64,000 nt of DNA. Origin: Pseudonocardia sp. HH130630-07 (lineage in GTDB: Bacteria > Actinomycetota > Actinomycetes > Mycobacteriales > Pseudonocardiaceae). Location of the stretch: NCBI RefSeq assembly GCF_001698125.1, contig NZ_CP013854.1, forward strand, positions 5,642,001 through 5,706,000, given 5' to 3'. Of this stretch, positions 1-9,039 are shown piece after piece. Both the position numbers and the translations under genes were made by a program. Within the stretch, counting starts at the first letter, position 1, and every line of letters begins with the position of its first letter. The notes under the pieces are model-generated. The model was not told the DNA's origin and searched no databases. It saw only the letters and a list, made by a program, of their open reading frames with translations.

Positions 1-990
1 GGCCGCCCGGCCGCCCGGCTGGAGTTCCACGCCGCCGGCGGGGCCGTGCTCGCACTGTCGGTCGGTGTGAGCCGTTCCAAGGCCGCCGTCTGCGACCTCG
101 CCGGGACCATCCTGGCGGAGAACGTGATCGACCTGCCGGCGTCGGTCGGCCCGCACCGGCTGCTCGCCGACGCCGTCACCACGCTGGAGAAACTGCTGCT
201 CGACGCGGGCGTCCCCGACTCCGCGATCCGGGGCATCGGACTGTCGATCCCGGGTGCGGTCGACGGCGCGAACGGCTGCTCGGTCGGTGTGCCGGCGCTG
301 CCGGGCTGGGAGCGCGTCGCGCTGCCCCCGCTGCTCACCGAACGCTTCCCGACACCGGTCCGGGTCGACAACGACGTCAACGTGATGGCGCTCGCCGAGC
401 ACGACGCCCATCCCGACGTCGGCGACCTGCTCATGGTCAAGATCGGGTCGGGGGTCGGGGCGGGCCTGGTGTCCGGCGGGGCGCTGCAGCGCGGTGCGTG
501 GGGCGCGGCCGGCGAGATCGGGCACACCCCGGTGCAGGACGGCCCCGGCGTCGGCTGCGGCTGCGGCAACGTCGACTGCCTGGAGGTACTGGCCTCCGGC
601 CGGGCGCTGGTCCGTGATCTCTCCGCCGGGCGCCCGGACGGCGAGGTCACCTCGATCGCGGACGTGGTGGACCTGGTCCGGCGCGGCGACCCGGACGCGG
701 TCCGGCTGGTCCGGATCGCCGGGCGCCGGCTCGGCGAGGTGCTCGCCGCGGCGGTGAACCTGGTCAACCCGGCGCTGGTCGCGATCGGCGGCGACCTGGT
801 GGGCGCGTTCGACCCGCTGGTGGCCGGGGTGCGCGAGGCGATCTACCGGCGGTCCATGGCCACCGCCACCCAGAACCTGCGGATCGAGCCGGGCCGCCTC
901 GCCGGGCGCAGTGGTGTCACCGGCTGCGCCATCCTGGTCCTGGACGAGGTGCTCTCCGCCGGTGCCGTCGACGCGACGCTGTCGGTCTGA
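1..990 (+). CDS. ROK-family transcriptional regulator, 5' truncated by window edge
   Basis: The reading frame is open from base 1. The residues before the first internal GTG (46) resemble the linker that joins the winged-helix domain to the sugar-kinase-like domain in NagC/XylR-type ROK repressors, so the N-terminal DNA-binding part most likely lies outside the window. Visible are the ROK phosphate-binding start (VLALSVGVSRSKAAV), the DNDVN metal/sugar motif near codon 124, the GVGAGLV stretch, and the zinc-binding CGCGNVDCLE signature near codon 190. ROK repressors sense sugars or sugar phosphates, which fits the galK/GH2/ABC locus downstream. It converges on the GNAT gene with a 15-base gap that contains a CCCGGG repeat. 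A free-standing ROK sugar kinase is the alternative, made less likely by the upstream open frame. Confidence 0.8.
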   Translation, partial: GRPAARLEFHAAGGAVLALSVGVSRSKAAVCDLAGTILAENVIDLPASVGPHRLLADAVTTLEKLLLDAGVPDSAIRGIGLSIPGAVDGANGCSVGVPALPGWERVALPPLLTERFPTPVRVDNDVNVMALAEHDAHPDVGDLLMVKIGSGVGAGLVSGGALQRGAWGAAGEIGHTPVQDGPGVGCGCGNVDCLEVLASGRALVRDLSAGRPDGEVTSIADVVDLVRRGDPDAVRLVRIAGRRLGEVLAAAVNLVNPALVAIGGDLVGAFDPLVAGVREAIYRRSMATATQNLRIEPGRLAGRSGVTGCAILVLDEVLSAGAVDATLSV

Positions 991-1005
991 GTCCCCGGGC
1001 CCGGG

Positions 1006-1758
1006 TCAGCCGGGCGGCGTGCGTATCTGGTCGAACCGCATCGGCCGGGCGACGGTGAACCCCATCGCCGTGTAGAGCCGGATCGCGCCGTCGTTCAGCG
1101 CCGACGCGTGCAGGACCGGTCGCTCACCCCGGGCGACGATCCCGGCGACGACCGCGTCGACCAGCCGCCGGGCCAGCCCACGGCCGCGGAACGCCGGATC
1201 GGTGCACACGGCGCTGATCTCGGTCGCGCCGCCGGCACCGGCCGGGCCGATCCGCATTCGCTCGCCGGCCATCGCGACCAGTACTCCGCCGCTGCGGATG
1301 CCGACGAACCGGCCGAGCTCCGCGGTCCGCGGCAGCCAGGGGCCGGGCCGGGTGCGCTCGGCCAGGGCCGCCATCGCCGGCCGGTCCGCAGGGCCCAGCT
1401 CGACGGCGCCGGGGTCCGGGGCACCCGGTACCGCGCGGCCGTCCATCTGGACGCCCGGGAACTCCCGTTCCAGTGCCCACCCGCGCGGGACCCGCGGCGG
1501 ATCCTCCCCCTCCGCGACCCGCACCACGGCCCGGCCCGGGCCGCTCAGCGCGGCGAGGTCGGCCCAGTCCGCCCCGGACGCCTCGACCGGGAGCCCGCCG
1601 AACGGTGAGACACCGGCGTCGAAGCGGGCCGCGGCACCGCGCACCGCACCGAACGTGGCGAGCCGCCCGCCGAGTGCGGCGGGCACGGGACTGCGCAGCG
1701 CCGCGTCCAGCGCGGTCTCCAGCGCGGCGGACGACGCGGGCGGGACGGGATCGAGCAC
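1006..1758 (-). CDS. GNAT-family N-acetyltransferase
   Basis: This is a protein of about 250 residues with a C-terminal GNAT fold. The acetyl-CoA loop reads CTDPAFRGRGLARRLVDAV, matching the R/Q-x-x-G-x-G/A signature, followed by LHASALNDGAIRLYTAMGF, the usual end of the fold (motif B). The N-terminal half shows no recognisable motif and may be a degenerate second GNAT repeat. I chose the GTG at 1758 because a GGAGG sequence lies about ten bases upstream; the open frame continues to 1881 but that extension is arginine/alanine-rich and looks non-coding. The substrate cannot be predicted. It is transcribed toward the ROK gene and divergently from galK. Confidence 0.75.
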   Translation of the reverse strand: MLDPVPPASSAALETALDAALRSPVPAALGGRLATFGAVRGAAARFDAGVSPFGGLPVEASGADWADLAALSGPGRAVVRVAEGEDPPRVPRGWALEREFPGVQMDGRAVPGAPDPGAVELGPADRPAMAALAERTRPGPWLPRTAELGRFVGIRSGGVLVAMAGERMRIGPAGAGGATEISAVCTDPAFRGRGLARRLVDAVVAGIVARGERPVLHASALNDGAIRLYTAMGFTVARPMRFDQIRTPPG

Positions 1759-1952
1759 CCGTCGATCGTCCCTCCGCACCCGGTGACCGCGCTCCCCGGG
1801 TCGGCTACGGTGCCCAGCACGCGACACCGGGGCCGCGGCTCCGGCCCCGCCGCGGGCTCGTCCGCACGGTCGCCGAGCCACTCCCCGCCTCCCGGCGACC
1901 CCGCGGCGTCGCCCGGCACCGGTCCCCCACCTCCAACCGAAGGAACCCGTCG

Positions 1953-3083
1953 ATGACCCACGGCCTCACCGACACCGCAGCCCACGACCCGGTGGCCACC
2001 GGGGTGTGGTTCGCGCCGGGCCGGGTAAACCTGATCGGCGAGCACACCGACTACAACGACGGCTTCGTGCTGCCGTTCGCGCTGCCGCAGCGCGCCGTGG
2101 TCACCGCGGCACCGGCCACCGGTGCGCGCAGCCGGGTCCGCTCGGCCCAGGAGGCCGAACCCGTGGAGTTCTCCGCGGTCACCGCGACCCCCGGTGACGT
2201 GCCGGGCTGGGCCGGTTACGTCGCGGGCACCTGCTGGGCCTTCCGCGAGGCCGGCCACCCGATCGGCGAGGTCGACCTGGAGCTGGACTCCGACGTCCCG
2301 GTGGGAGCCGGGCTGTCCTCGTCGGCCGCGCTGGAGTGCGCCGTGGGGGTGGCGCTGGCCGACCTGGCCGGGATCGAGCCGGGCCGCACGGAGCTGGCGC
2401 GGATCGCCCGGCGCGCGGAGAACGAGTTCGTCGGGGCGCCCACCGGCGGGATGGACCAGATGGCCTCGATGCACGGCCGGGCCGGGCACCTCGTGTTCCT
2501 CGACACCCGCGACGACACCGTCGAGCTGGTGCCGTTCGACCTGCACGCGCACGGCCTCGAGCTGCTGGTGATCGACACCCGGGCCCCGCACGCGCACGCC
2601 GACGGCGAGTACGGCGCCCGCCGGGCCGACTGCGAGCGTGCGGCCCGCGAGCTGGGGCTGCCCGCCCTGCGCGACGCCACCACCGCGGACCTGGACCGGC
2701 TGGACGACGACCGGATCCGGCGCCGGGCCCGGCACGTCGTCACCGAGAACCACCGGGTACTCGCCGTGGTGGAGCTGCTCTCGACCGGGGCGGACCCGCG
2801 GGACATCGGTCCGCTGCTCGACGCATCGCACACCTCGATGCGCGACGACTTCGAGATCACCGTGCCGCACGTCGACGTGGCGGTCGAGGCGGCCCGCGAG
2901 GGCGGCGCGGTGGGCGCCCGGATGACCGGCGGCGGGTTCGGCGGCTGCGTGATCGCACTGTGCGAGGCGTCGGGGACCGGGCGGGTCGTCGCAGCCGTCG
3001 AGAGCGCCTACGCGGCACGGGGCTGGACGGCGCCCGCGGTGTTCGCGGGCACCCCGAGCGACGGTGCGGGCCGCCTCTCTTAG
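1953..3083 (+). CDS. galK: Galactokinase
   Basis: The product phosphorylates galactose to galactose-1-phosphate with ATP in the Leloir pathway. The 376-residue length is normal. All three GHMP-kinase motifs are present: the galactokinase signature GRVNLIGEHTDYNDG (residues 23-37), the ATP loop GAGLSSSAALE (about 118-128) and the C-terminal GGGFGG (about 326). The ATG at 1953 is preceded by AAGGA seven to eight bases upstream; the open frame running back to 1473 is an artefact. No galT or galE is seen next to it, which is unusual, since the following gene is zwf. It probably helps process sugar released by the nearby GH2 glycosidase. Confidence 0.93.
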   Translation: MTHGLTDTAAHDPVATGVWFAPGRVNLIGEHTDYNDGFVLPFALPQRAVVTAAPATGARSRVRSAQEAEPVEFSAVTATPGDVPGWAGYVAGTCWAFREAGHPIGEVDLELDSDVPVGAGLSSSAALECAVGVALADLAGIEPGRTELARIARRAENEFVGAPTGGMDQMASMHGRAGHLVFLDTRDDTVELVPFDLHAHGLELLVIDTRAPHAHADGEYGARRADCERAARELGLPALRDATTADLDRLDDDRIRRRARHVVTENHRVLAVVELLSTGADPRDIGPLLDASHTSMRDDFEITVPHVDVAVEAAREGGAVGARMTGGGFGGCVIALCEASGTGRVVAAVESAYAARGWTAPAVFAGTPSDGAGRLS

Positions 3084-3086
3084 GGT

Positions 3087-3115
3087 TTCGAAGTACGTAT
3101 CGGAGGTTGTATCGT
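3087..3115 (+). promoter_or_regulatory. Putative sigma-70-type promoter for zwf
   Basis: In the 98-base gap after galK, TTCGAA (3087-3092) and TATCGT (3110-3115) are separated by exactly 17 bases, in one of the few less GC-rich patches here. Transcription would begin near 3122, leaving a leader of about 60 bases that contains a GGTCCG/CGGACC hairpin (3123-3141). This is prediction by eye only. Confidence 0.35.
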
Positions 3116-3181
3116 GCGGAATGGTCCGTGTCCCGCGGACCGACAGGCACAACAACACCCGTGAGACCGAGGAGCCGGCCC

Positions 3182-4699
3182 GTGCCGCACCACCACCTGC
3201 CCGTCATGGGGCCCGCCGACATCGTCGTGTTCGGCGGTACCGGCGATCTCGCGATGCGCAAGCTCCTGCCGGCGCTCTACCTGCGCGACCGGGACGGCCA
3301 GCTGGGCACGGACACCCGGGTCGTCGCCGTGTCGCGCTCGGGCCTGGACGTCGCCGGGTACCGCGACAAGGTCGACTCGGAGCTGCGCCGCACGGCGCCG
3401 CGCTGGGCCGGCCCGGACGCGTGCGACGACGGCGCCGTGGTGGACCGGTTCCTCGCCCGGCTGCACCACGTCACGCTCGACGTCGCCGACGACGACTGGT
3501 CCCAGCTGGCCGAGCTGCTCGGCCCCGCCGACGACCGGACCCGGGTGCTCTACCTCGCGTCGGCGCCGCAGCTGTTCGGGCGGATCTGCGTCGGCAGCGC
3601 CGAGGCCGGGATCATCGACGAGCGCACCCGCGTCGTGCTGGAGAAGCCGCTCGGCCACGACCTGGCCTCCGCGCAGGCGATCAACGACGAGGTGGGCTCG
3701 GTCTTCGCCGAGGAGCAGATCTACCGGATCGACCACTACCTCGGTAAGGAGACGGTGCAGAACCTGCTGGTCCTGCGCTTCGCCAACTCGCTGTTCGAGC
3801 CGCTGTGGAACGCCGGCCAGATCGACCACGTCCAGATCACCGTGTCCGAGTCGATCGGCGTCGGGAACCGCGCGGACTACTACGACGGATCCGGCGCGCT
3901 GCGGGACATGGTCCAGAACCACCTGCTGCAGCTGCTGTGCCTGGTCGCGATGGAACCGCCGGCCCGGATCGACGGCGAGGGCGTCCGGAACGAGAAGCTG
4001 AAGGTCCTGCAGTCGCTGGCGCCGCTCGACGGTGCCGACGTCGTCCGGGACACCGTCCGCGGCCAGTACGTCGAGGGCCTGGTCGACGGCACCGCCGTGC
4101 CCAGCTACGCCACCGAGCTCGCCGAGTCCCGGGCGGGCACCCCGCGCGAGCGGGACCACTCCGACACCGAGACGTTCGTCGCGCTGCGGGCCGAGGTCGC
4201 CAACTGGCGCTGGGCCGGGGTGCCGTTCTACCTGCGGACCGGCAAGCGGCTCGGTACCCACGCGTCGGAGATCGTCGTCCAGTTCAAGCCGGTCCCGCAC
4301 TCCATCTTCTCCGGCTTCGACGGGGAGTTCCCGGCGAACCGCCTCGTCATCCGGCTGCAGCCCGACGAGGGCGTCCGCCTGCACCTGACGGCCAAGGAGC
4401 CGGGCCCCGGCGGCATCCGGCCGATCCCGGCCCCGCTGGACCTGTCGTTCGCCCGGACCTTCGGCGACCGGCTGCCGGACGCCTACGAGCGGCTGCTCAT
4501 GGACGTGCTGCGGGGCAACCCCACGCTGTTCATGCGCCGCGACGAGATCGAGGCCGCGTGGACCTGGGCCGAGCCCGTCCTGCGCAGCTGGGAACGCACC
4601 GGCCAGCGGCCGCGGCCCTACGCCGCGGGCAGCACCGGCCCGGCGGCGGCCACCGCGCTCATCGAGCGCGACGGCCGGTCCTGGCACGAGGACTACTGA
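3182..4699 (+). CDS. zwf: Glucose-6-phosphate 1-dehydrogenase
   Basis: The enzyme oxidises glucose-6-phosphate to 6-phosphogluconolactone with NAD(P)+, the entry step of the oxidative pentose phosphate and Entner-Doudoroff routes. The 505 residues are typical. The nucleotide-binding loop reads VVFGGTGDLAMRKLLPALY (about residues 15-33), and the substrate/active-site motif RIDHYLGKE lies near 182-190. GTG 3182 follows GAGGAG with a seven-base spacer; an in-frame ATG at 3206 is the alternative. The location is unusual: it is not beside gnd, tal, tkt or opcA but between galK and two LacI repressors, so it may be a dedicated isozyme that feeds galactoside carbon into the pentose phosphate pathway. 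Its stop overlaps the convergent LacI gene by seven bases. Confidence 0.93.
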   Translation: MPHHHLPVMGPADIVVFGGTGDLAMRKLLPALYLRDRDGQLGTDTRVVAVSRSGLDVAGYRDKVDSELRRTAPRWAGPDACDDGAVVDRFLARLHHVTLDVADDDWSQLAELLGPADDRTRVLYLASAPQLFGRICVGSAEAGIIDERTRVVLEKPLGHDLASAQAINDEVGSVFAEEQIYRIDHYLGKETVQNLLVLRFANSLFEPLWNAGQIDHVQITVSESIGVGNRADYYDGSGALRDMVQNHLLQLLCLVAMEPPARIDGEGVRNEKLKVLQSLAPLDGADVVRDTVRGQYVEGLVDGTAVPSYATELAESRAGTPRERDHSDTETFVALRAEVANWRWAGVPFYLRTGKRLGTHASEIVVQFKPVPHSIFSGFDGEFPANRLVIRLQPDEGVRLHLTAKEPGPGGIRPIPAPLDLSFARTFGDRLPDAYERLLMDVLRGNPTLFMRRDEIEAAWTWAEPVLRSWERTGQRPRPYAAGSTGPAAATALIERDGRSWHEDY

Positions 4700-5739
4700 G
4701 GGCCCGCGGCGGGCACCCGGCGGCGGGTGCTCTCCCGCAGCACGACGTGCCCGCCGATCACGATCCGCTCGTCCTCGGCGGCGGCGGTGGCGTCGGAGTC
4801 GAGAGCCAGCTCCAGTGCCGACCGGCCCATCTTCACCAGCGGGAGCGCCACCGTCGTCAGCAGCGGGCGCACGTCGCGCAGGGTCGGGATGTCGTCGAAC
4901 CCGGCGACGGCGACGTCCTCGGGCACCCGCAGGCCGGAGTCCCGCAGCGCGGAGACCGCGCCGAGCGCCAGCACGTCGTTGACGACGAACAGACAGTGCC
5001 CGGCGATCGCCCCGTCGACGGCGAGCCCGGCCGCGGCGGCGTACCCGCCGTCGCGGTCGAAGCGTGACTCGACGATCCGGTCCGGCGCCAGTTCGAGGCC
5101 CAGCTCGGCGAGTCCCAGCGCGAAGCCCTCGGCCCGGTCGCGGGCGGTGAGCAGGTCCTCCGGCCCGGCGAGCACGGTGAACTCGCGGTGCCCCAGCCCG
5201 TACAGCGACCGGGCGAGCGCGGCCGCGGCGAACCGGTTGTCCACGACGACGGTGGGCACCTCCAGCACGTCCTGCCCGATCGCCGCGACCGAGCCACCGT
5301 CCCGGCGGATCGCCGCGAGCTCACCGCGGACCAGGCTCGTGTGGCCCGGGCGCGAGCTGCGCGACCCGGCGAGCACGACCGCCCGTACCCGCTGCCTGCG
5401 CAGCATCTCCACCAGGTTCAGCTCGCGGTCCACGTCGCGCTCGGAGCTGGCCACCGTCACCAGCAGCCCGCGATCGGCCGCCGCGGACATCACGCCGGAG
5501 GCGATCGCGGCGAAGTACGGGTCGGCGATGTCGTGCACGACCAGCCCGACGGTCGTCGACCGCCCCCTGGCCATCGCCTGGGCCTGCGCGTTGGGGGTGT
5601 AGTCCAGGTCGGCCGCCGCGGTGAGGACGCGCTCGGCCAGCTCCGGCGCGACCGTGCGGCCGGCGCTGCCGTTCAGCGCCCGCGACGCCGTGGCGAGCGA
5701 GACCCCGGCGCGGCGCGCCACGTCAGCCAGAGTGGTCAC
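4693..5739 (-). CDS. LacI-family transcriptional regulator
   Basis: The 348-residue protein begins with a classic LacI helix-turn-helix and hinge (TLADVARRAGVSLATASRALNG, continuing to NAQAQAMARG). A periplasmic-binding-protein-like effector domain follows from about residue 60, with the conserved late motif PEDVAVAGFDDIP. GTG 5739 is chosen because AGGGAG lies immediately upstream and it puts the HTH at the extreme N-terminus; an in-frame GTG at 5760 adds seven residues. It converges on zwf and lies just downstream of a second LacI gene on the same strand. It probably represses genes of this carbohydrate locus in response to a sugar, but no operator was identified. Confidence 0.9.
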   Translation of the reverse strand: MTTLADVARRAGVSLATASRALNGSAGRTVAPELAERVLTAAADLDYTPNAQAQAMARGRSTTVGLVVHDIADPYFAAIASGVMSAAADRGLLVTVASSERDVDRELNLVEMLRRQRVRAVVLAGSRSSRPGHTSLVRGELAAIRRDGGSVAAIGQDVLEVPTVVVDNRFAAAALARSLYGLGHREFTVLAGPEDLLTARDRAEGFALGLAELGLELAPDRIVESRFDRDGGYAAAAGLAVDGAIAGHCLFVVNDVLALGAVSALRDSGLRVPEDVAVAGFDDIPTLRDVRPLLTTVALPLVKMGRSALELALDSDATAAAEDERIVIGGHVVLRESTRRRVPAAGPQ

Positions 5740-5767
5740 CAGATCTCCCTCTCCCGCCACCGGCGGA

Positions 5768-6844
5768 TCAGCCTAGGCGATCCGCCGACCCGGCCGACTC
5801 CGGCACGCGTGCCTGTGGCGTGCTCGACTCCCGCACGACGAGCTCGTGCCCGACCTCCACGTGCTCGGCCGCGGAGTCCGCGCCGCCCCCGATCCGGCGC
5901 AGCAGCATCGCCACCGCCGACTCGGCGATCCGGCGCCGGTCGACCCAGACCGAGGTCAGGGCCGGATGGCAGTAGACGGCTTCCTCGACGTCGTCGAACC
6001 CGGCGACGGCGACGTCGTCCGGCACCCGGATCCCCCGGCTGCGCAACCCGGCGAGCAGGCCGACGGCCAGCGCGTCGTTGAAGCAGAACACGGCGTCGGG
6101 CAGCTCCGGCAGGGCACACAGCCGGTCGGCCGCTCCGACCCCGCGGCGGCGGTTGAACCCGGCCGTCGGCACCACCAGGTCGTCGCCGCCCAGGCCGGCG
6201 GCGGCCAGCGCCTCGCGGTAGCCGCGCAGCCGCAGCGAACCGGTGCTCCGGTCCGCGCCGGTGGGGGCGCCGACCGCGGCGATCCGCCGCCGGCCGAGCC
6301 CGATGAGGTGCTCGGTGGCCTCCCGGGCGGCCGCCACGTTGTCGATCACGACCCGGTCCACCCCGTCGGGCAGCTCGCTCTCACCGAGCAGCACGGTCGG
6401 CAGGTGCGCCGCCGAGTCCGCCAGCTGGGACACCGACAGCGCGAGCGGGCTCAGCACCAGCCCGTCGATGGCGCCCTCGCGCACCCCGCGGGCGGCCTCG
6501 GCCTCACGGGCCGGGTTCCCGTGCGTCTCGTCGAACAGGACGGCCGCGCCCTGCGCGGACGCGACGTCGGTGAGGTCGCTGGCCAGTTCGGCGAAGTAGG
6601 GGGCGGACAGGCTCGGCACGGCGACGGCGATCACCCCGGTCCGGCCGGTCCGCAGGGTGCGCGCCGCGTTGTTCGGGCGGAACCGCAGCAGCTCGATCGC
6701 CCGCTCGACCCGGGCGCGCAGCTCGGGCGACACGTGCTCGTACCCGTTGACGACGTTCGAGACCGACTTCTGGGAGACCCCCGCCACGCGGGCGACGTCG
6801 ACCATCCGCGGCCGCTCGGACGCTTCTCCCGGGCTCCGCTCCAC
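5768..6844 (-). CDS. LacI-family transcriptional regulator, divergent from GH2 gene
   Basis: This is a 358-residue LacI/GalR-type repressor. The HTH reads MVDVARVAGVSQKSVSNVVNG, preceded by a short acidic/basic leader, and the effector domain contains the conserved PDDVAVAGFDDVEEA. GTG 6844 is preceded by GGGAGG. The gene is transcribed away from the GH2 glycosidase and importer across a 262-base AT-richer intergenic region, the standard arrangement for a local repressor of a glycoside-utilisation operon. A TACGCT -10-like box on its strand (6904-6909) would give a leader of about 50 bases. The ligand is presumably an oligosaccharide or its breakdown product (inference). Confidence 0.9.
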   Translation of the reverse strand: MERSPGEASERPRMVDVARVAGVSQKSVSNVVNGYEHVSPELRARVERAIELLRFRPNNAARTLRTGRTGVIAVAVPSLSAPYFAELASDLTDVASAQGAAVLFDETHGNPAREAEAARGVREGAIDGLVLSPLALSVSQLADSAAHLPTVLLGESELPDGVDRVVIDNVAAAREATEHLIGLGRRRIAAVGAPTGADRSTGSLRLRGYREALAAAGLGGDDLVVPTAGFNRRRGVGAADRLCALPELPDAVFCFNDALAVGLLAGLRSRGIRVPDDVAVAGFDDVEEAVYCHPALTSVWVDRRRIAESAVAMLLRRIGGGADSAAEHVEVGHELVVRESSTPQARVPESAGSADRLG

Positions 6845-6941
6845 TTCCCCGTCCTCCCTGCTGTACCGGCCCGCCTGCCCCACCGCACCGGACTCGGCTG
6901 TACAGCGTAGAAGGTAGATGTTTGGGATTGCTGGTCGCACC

Positions 6942-6971
6942 TTGTTCGCCGGGTTTTCTTCGTAGTAAATT
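6942..6971 (+). promoter_or_regulatory. Putative promoter of the GH2/ABC sugar operon
   Basis: TTGTTC (6942-6947) and TAAATT (6966-6971) are separated by 18 bases in an AT-rich island (about 6905-6980) that stands out from the surrounding high-GC sequence. Transcription would start near 6978, about 130 bases before the GH2 start. A LacI-type operator is expected here, but I could not point to a convincing palindrome. Confidence 0.4.
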
Positions 6972-7106
6972 TCGCTCGTTGGGACGACGCCGGTCCCGCT
7001 CGACGGGCGGCGGCGGCCCCTCCGGAGCCCGTGACCGGGCCCGGCCGTCCGCCGTGTGCGGGCGGCCCACCAGACGTTTCCGACTCCGCCGATCGGAGCA
7101 GTGCAC

Positions 7107-8951
7107 GTGCTCGTAGACCACCCCCGCCCGCAGCTCGTACGGCCGCACCGCCAGGACCTGTGCGGCGAGTGGGAGTTCGCCTTCGACGACTCCGACGCCG
7201 GACTCGACCAGGGCTGGGCGACCACCGCCGAGCCGTTCGACCGGACCATCCAGGTGCCGTACCCGTTCGAGTCCCGCGACTCCGGCATCCACGATTCCAC
7301 ACCGCACCCGGTCGTCTGGTACCGCCGGACGGTCCGGCTCGACCCGCCCGCACCCGGTCACCGGCTGGTCCTGCACTTCGGCGCGGTCGACCACCACGCC
7401 ACGGTCTGGCTCGACGGCGCGCGGCTCGGCGAGCACCGGGGCGGGCACACGCCGTTCGCCCTGGACGCCACGGACGCGTTCGTCGCCGGCGCCGACCAGG
7501 TGCTCGTCGTGCGGGCCGAGGACCGCCTCGACGCCGCCCAGCCGCGCGGCAAGCAGGGCTGGCGCGACGACCCGCACGTGATCTTCTACCACCGCACGAC
7601 CGGGATCTGGCAGCCCGTCTGGGCCGAGACCGTCCCGGCCCGCCACATCCGCGAGCTGCACTGGACACCGGATGTCGCCGGGGCGTCGGTCCGCTGCGAG
7701 GTCGACCTGTCCCGCCCACCCGCGACCGACCGTCCGCTGCGGGTCCGGGTCCGGCTGAGCACCGCCGACGGCACCACACTGGCCGACCAGACCGTGCTCG
7801 CCGACCGGCGGCGGATGGTGTTCGACGTGGCGGTCCCGGCGCTGCGGCACGAGATGAACCGCGACGAGCTGCTCTGGTCGCCGGAGCGGCCGAACCTCGT
7901 CGACGCGACCGTCGAGGTCCTCGACGGCGGCACCGACGGCGGCACGGTCGTCGACACCGTGGACTCCTATCTCGGGCTGCGCGAGATCCGCGTCGAGGAC
8001 GGCCGTTTCCTGCTCAACAACCGCCCGGTCTTCCTGCGCCTGGCGCTGTCGCAGGGGTACTGGCCGGACTCGCACCTGGCCGCCCCGGCCCCGGACGGCC
8101 TGCGCCGCGAGGCCGAGCTCGCCAAGGAGCTCGGGTTCAACGGGATCCGGATCCACCAGAAGATCGAGGACCCCCGGTTCCTGGCCTGGTGCGACCGGAT
8201 CGGCCTGCTCGTGTGGGCGGAGATGCCGAGCGCGTACGAGTTCGGCCCGGACGTCGTGGAGCAGGTGGCCGCGGAGTGGCTGGAGTCGGTCCGCCGGGAC
8301 CGCAGCCACCCGTCGATCGTCACCTGGGTCCCCATGAACGAGAGCTGGGGGGTGAGCGACGCGGCGTCGGTGCCCGAGCAGCAGCACCACCTGCAGGCGC
8401 TCTACCACCTGACGAAGGCCGTCGACGGCTCCCGGCCGGTCATCTCCAACGACGGCTGGGAGCACGCGCGCAGCGACATCGTCGGGGTGCACGACTACGC
8501 CCCGCACGGCGACCTGCTGCGCGAGCGCTACGGCGACCGCGCGTCGGTCGAGCGGGCGCTCGACGACCGCTGGCCCGGCCCGCGCCGGGTGCACCTGCGC
8601 GGGCACCGGTCGGACGCCGGCGCACCCGTCGTGCTGACGGAGTTCGGCGGGCTCAGCTTCGCACCGGCCGCCGACGAGAGCTGGTTCGGCTACGCCACGG
8701 TGACCTCGCCGGAGGAGCTGGAGGAGCGGCTGCGCGGCCTGTTCGACGCCGTCCACGACAGCCCCGACCTGGCCGGGTTCTGCTACACCCAGCTCACCGA
8801 CACCGAGCAGGAGCGCAACGGTCTGGTGACCGAGGACCGCAAGCCCAAGCTGCCGGTGGACGTGTTGCGCGACATCATCACCCGTCCGTCCCAGGCGGTC
8901 CCGACCGAAGCCACCGAAGCCAGCCGGCGGGTCGCCCCGACCGTCGCCTGA
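7107..8951 (+). CDS. Glycoside hydrolase family 2 enzyme
   Basis: The 614-residue protein has the GH2 order of domains: an N-terminal sugar-binding jelly roll (CGEWEFAFDD, then VVWYRRTV and LHFGAVDHHATVWLDG), an immunoglobulin-like domain and a TIM barrel. The acid/base Glu is in VPMNESWG (about residue 412) and the nucleophile Glu in LTEFGG (about 512), so it should be an active retaining beta-galactosidase, beta-glucuronidase or similar. It has no signal peptide, so it probably acts on imported sugars in the cytoplasm. GTG 7107 sits eight bases after GGAG; GTG 7101 is too close. It heads an operon with the ABC importer. A paralogue of the same length lies at 49391-51235. Confidence 0.88.
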   Translation: MLVDHPRPQLVRPHRQDLCGEWEFAFDDSDAGLDQGWATTAEPFDRTIQVPYPFESRDSGIHDSTPHPVVWYRRTVRLDPPAPGHRLVLHFGAVDHHATVWLDGARLGEHRGGHTPFALDATDAFVAGADQVLVVRAEDRLDAAQPRGKQGWRDDPHVIFYHRTTGIWQPVWAETVPARHIRELHWTPDVAGASVRCEVDLSRPPATDRPLRVRVRLSTADGTTLADQTVLADRRRMVFDVAVPALRHEMNRDELLWSPERPNLVDATVEVLDGGTDGGTVVDTVDSYLGLREIRVEDGRFLLNNRPVFLRLALSQGYWPDSHLAAPAPDGLRREAELAKELGFNGIRIHQKIEDPRFLAWCDRIGLLVWAEMPSAYEFGPDVVEQVAAEWLESVRRDRSHPSIVTWVPMNESWGVSDAASVPEQQHHLQALYHLTKAVDGSRPVISNDGWEHARSDIVGVHDYAPHGDLLRERYGDRASVERALDDRWPGPRRVHLRGHRSDAGAPVVLTEFGGLSFAPAADESWFGYATVTSPEELEERLRGLFDAVHDSPDLAGFCYTQLTDTEQERNGLVTEDRKPKLPVDVLRDIITRPSQAVPTEATEASRRVAPTVA

Positions 8952-8953
8952 GT

Positions 8954-8972
8954 CCCGGCCGTCCCGGCCGGG
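8954..8972 (+). terminator. GC hairpin between GH2 and the ABC importer
   Basis: CCCGGCC (8954-8960) and GGCCGGG (8966-8972) form a seven-pair stem with a five-base loop directly after the GH2 stop codon, followed by a C-rich rather than a U-rich tract. It could be an attenuator or processing site that lowers importer expression, or simply a high-GC hairpin. Confidence 0.3.
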
Positions 8973-9039
8973 GCCCCTCCCCCATCCCGCAACCAGCCCG
9001 CTGCGCGACGTAACGACGCGACGCCAGGAGGTCCACGAC

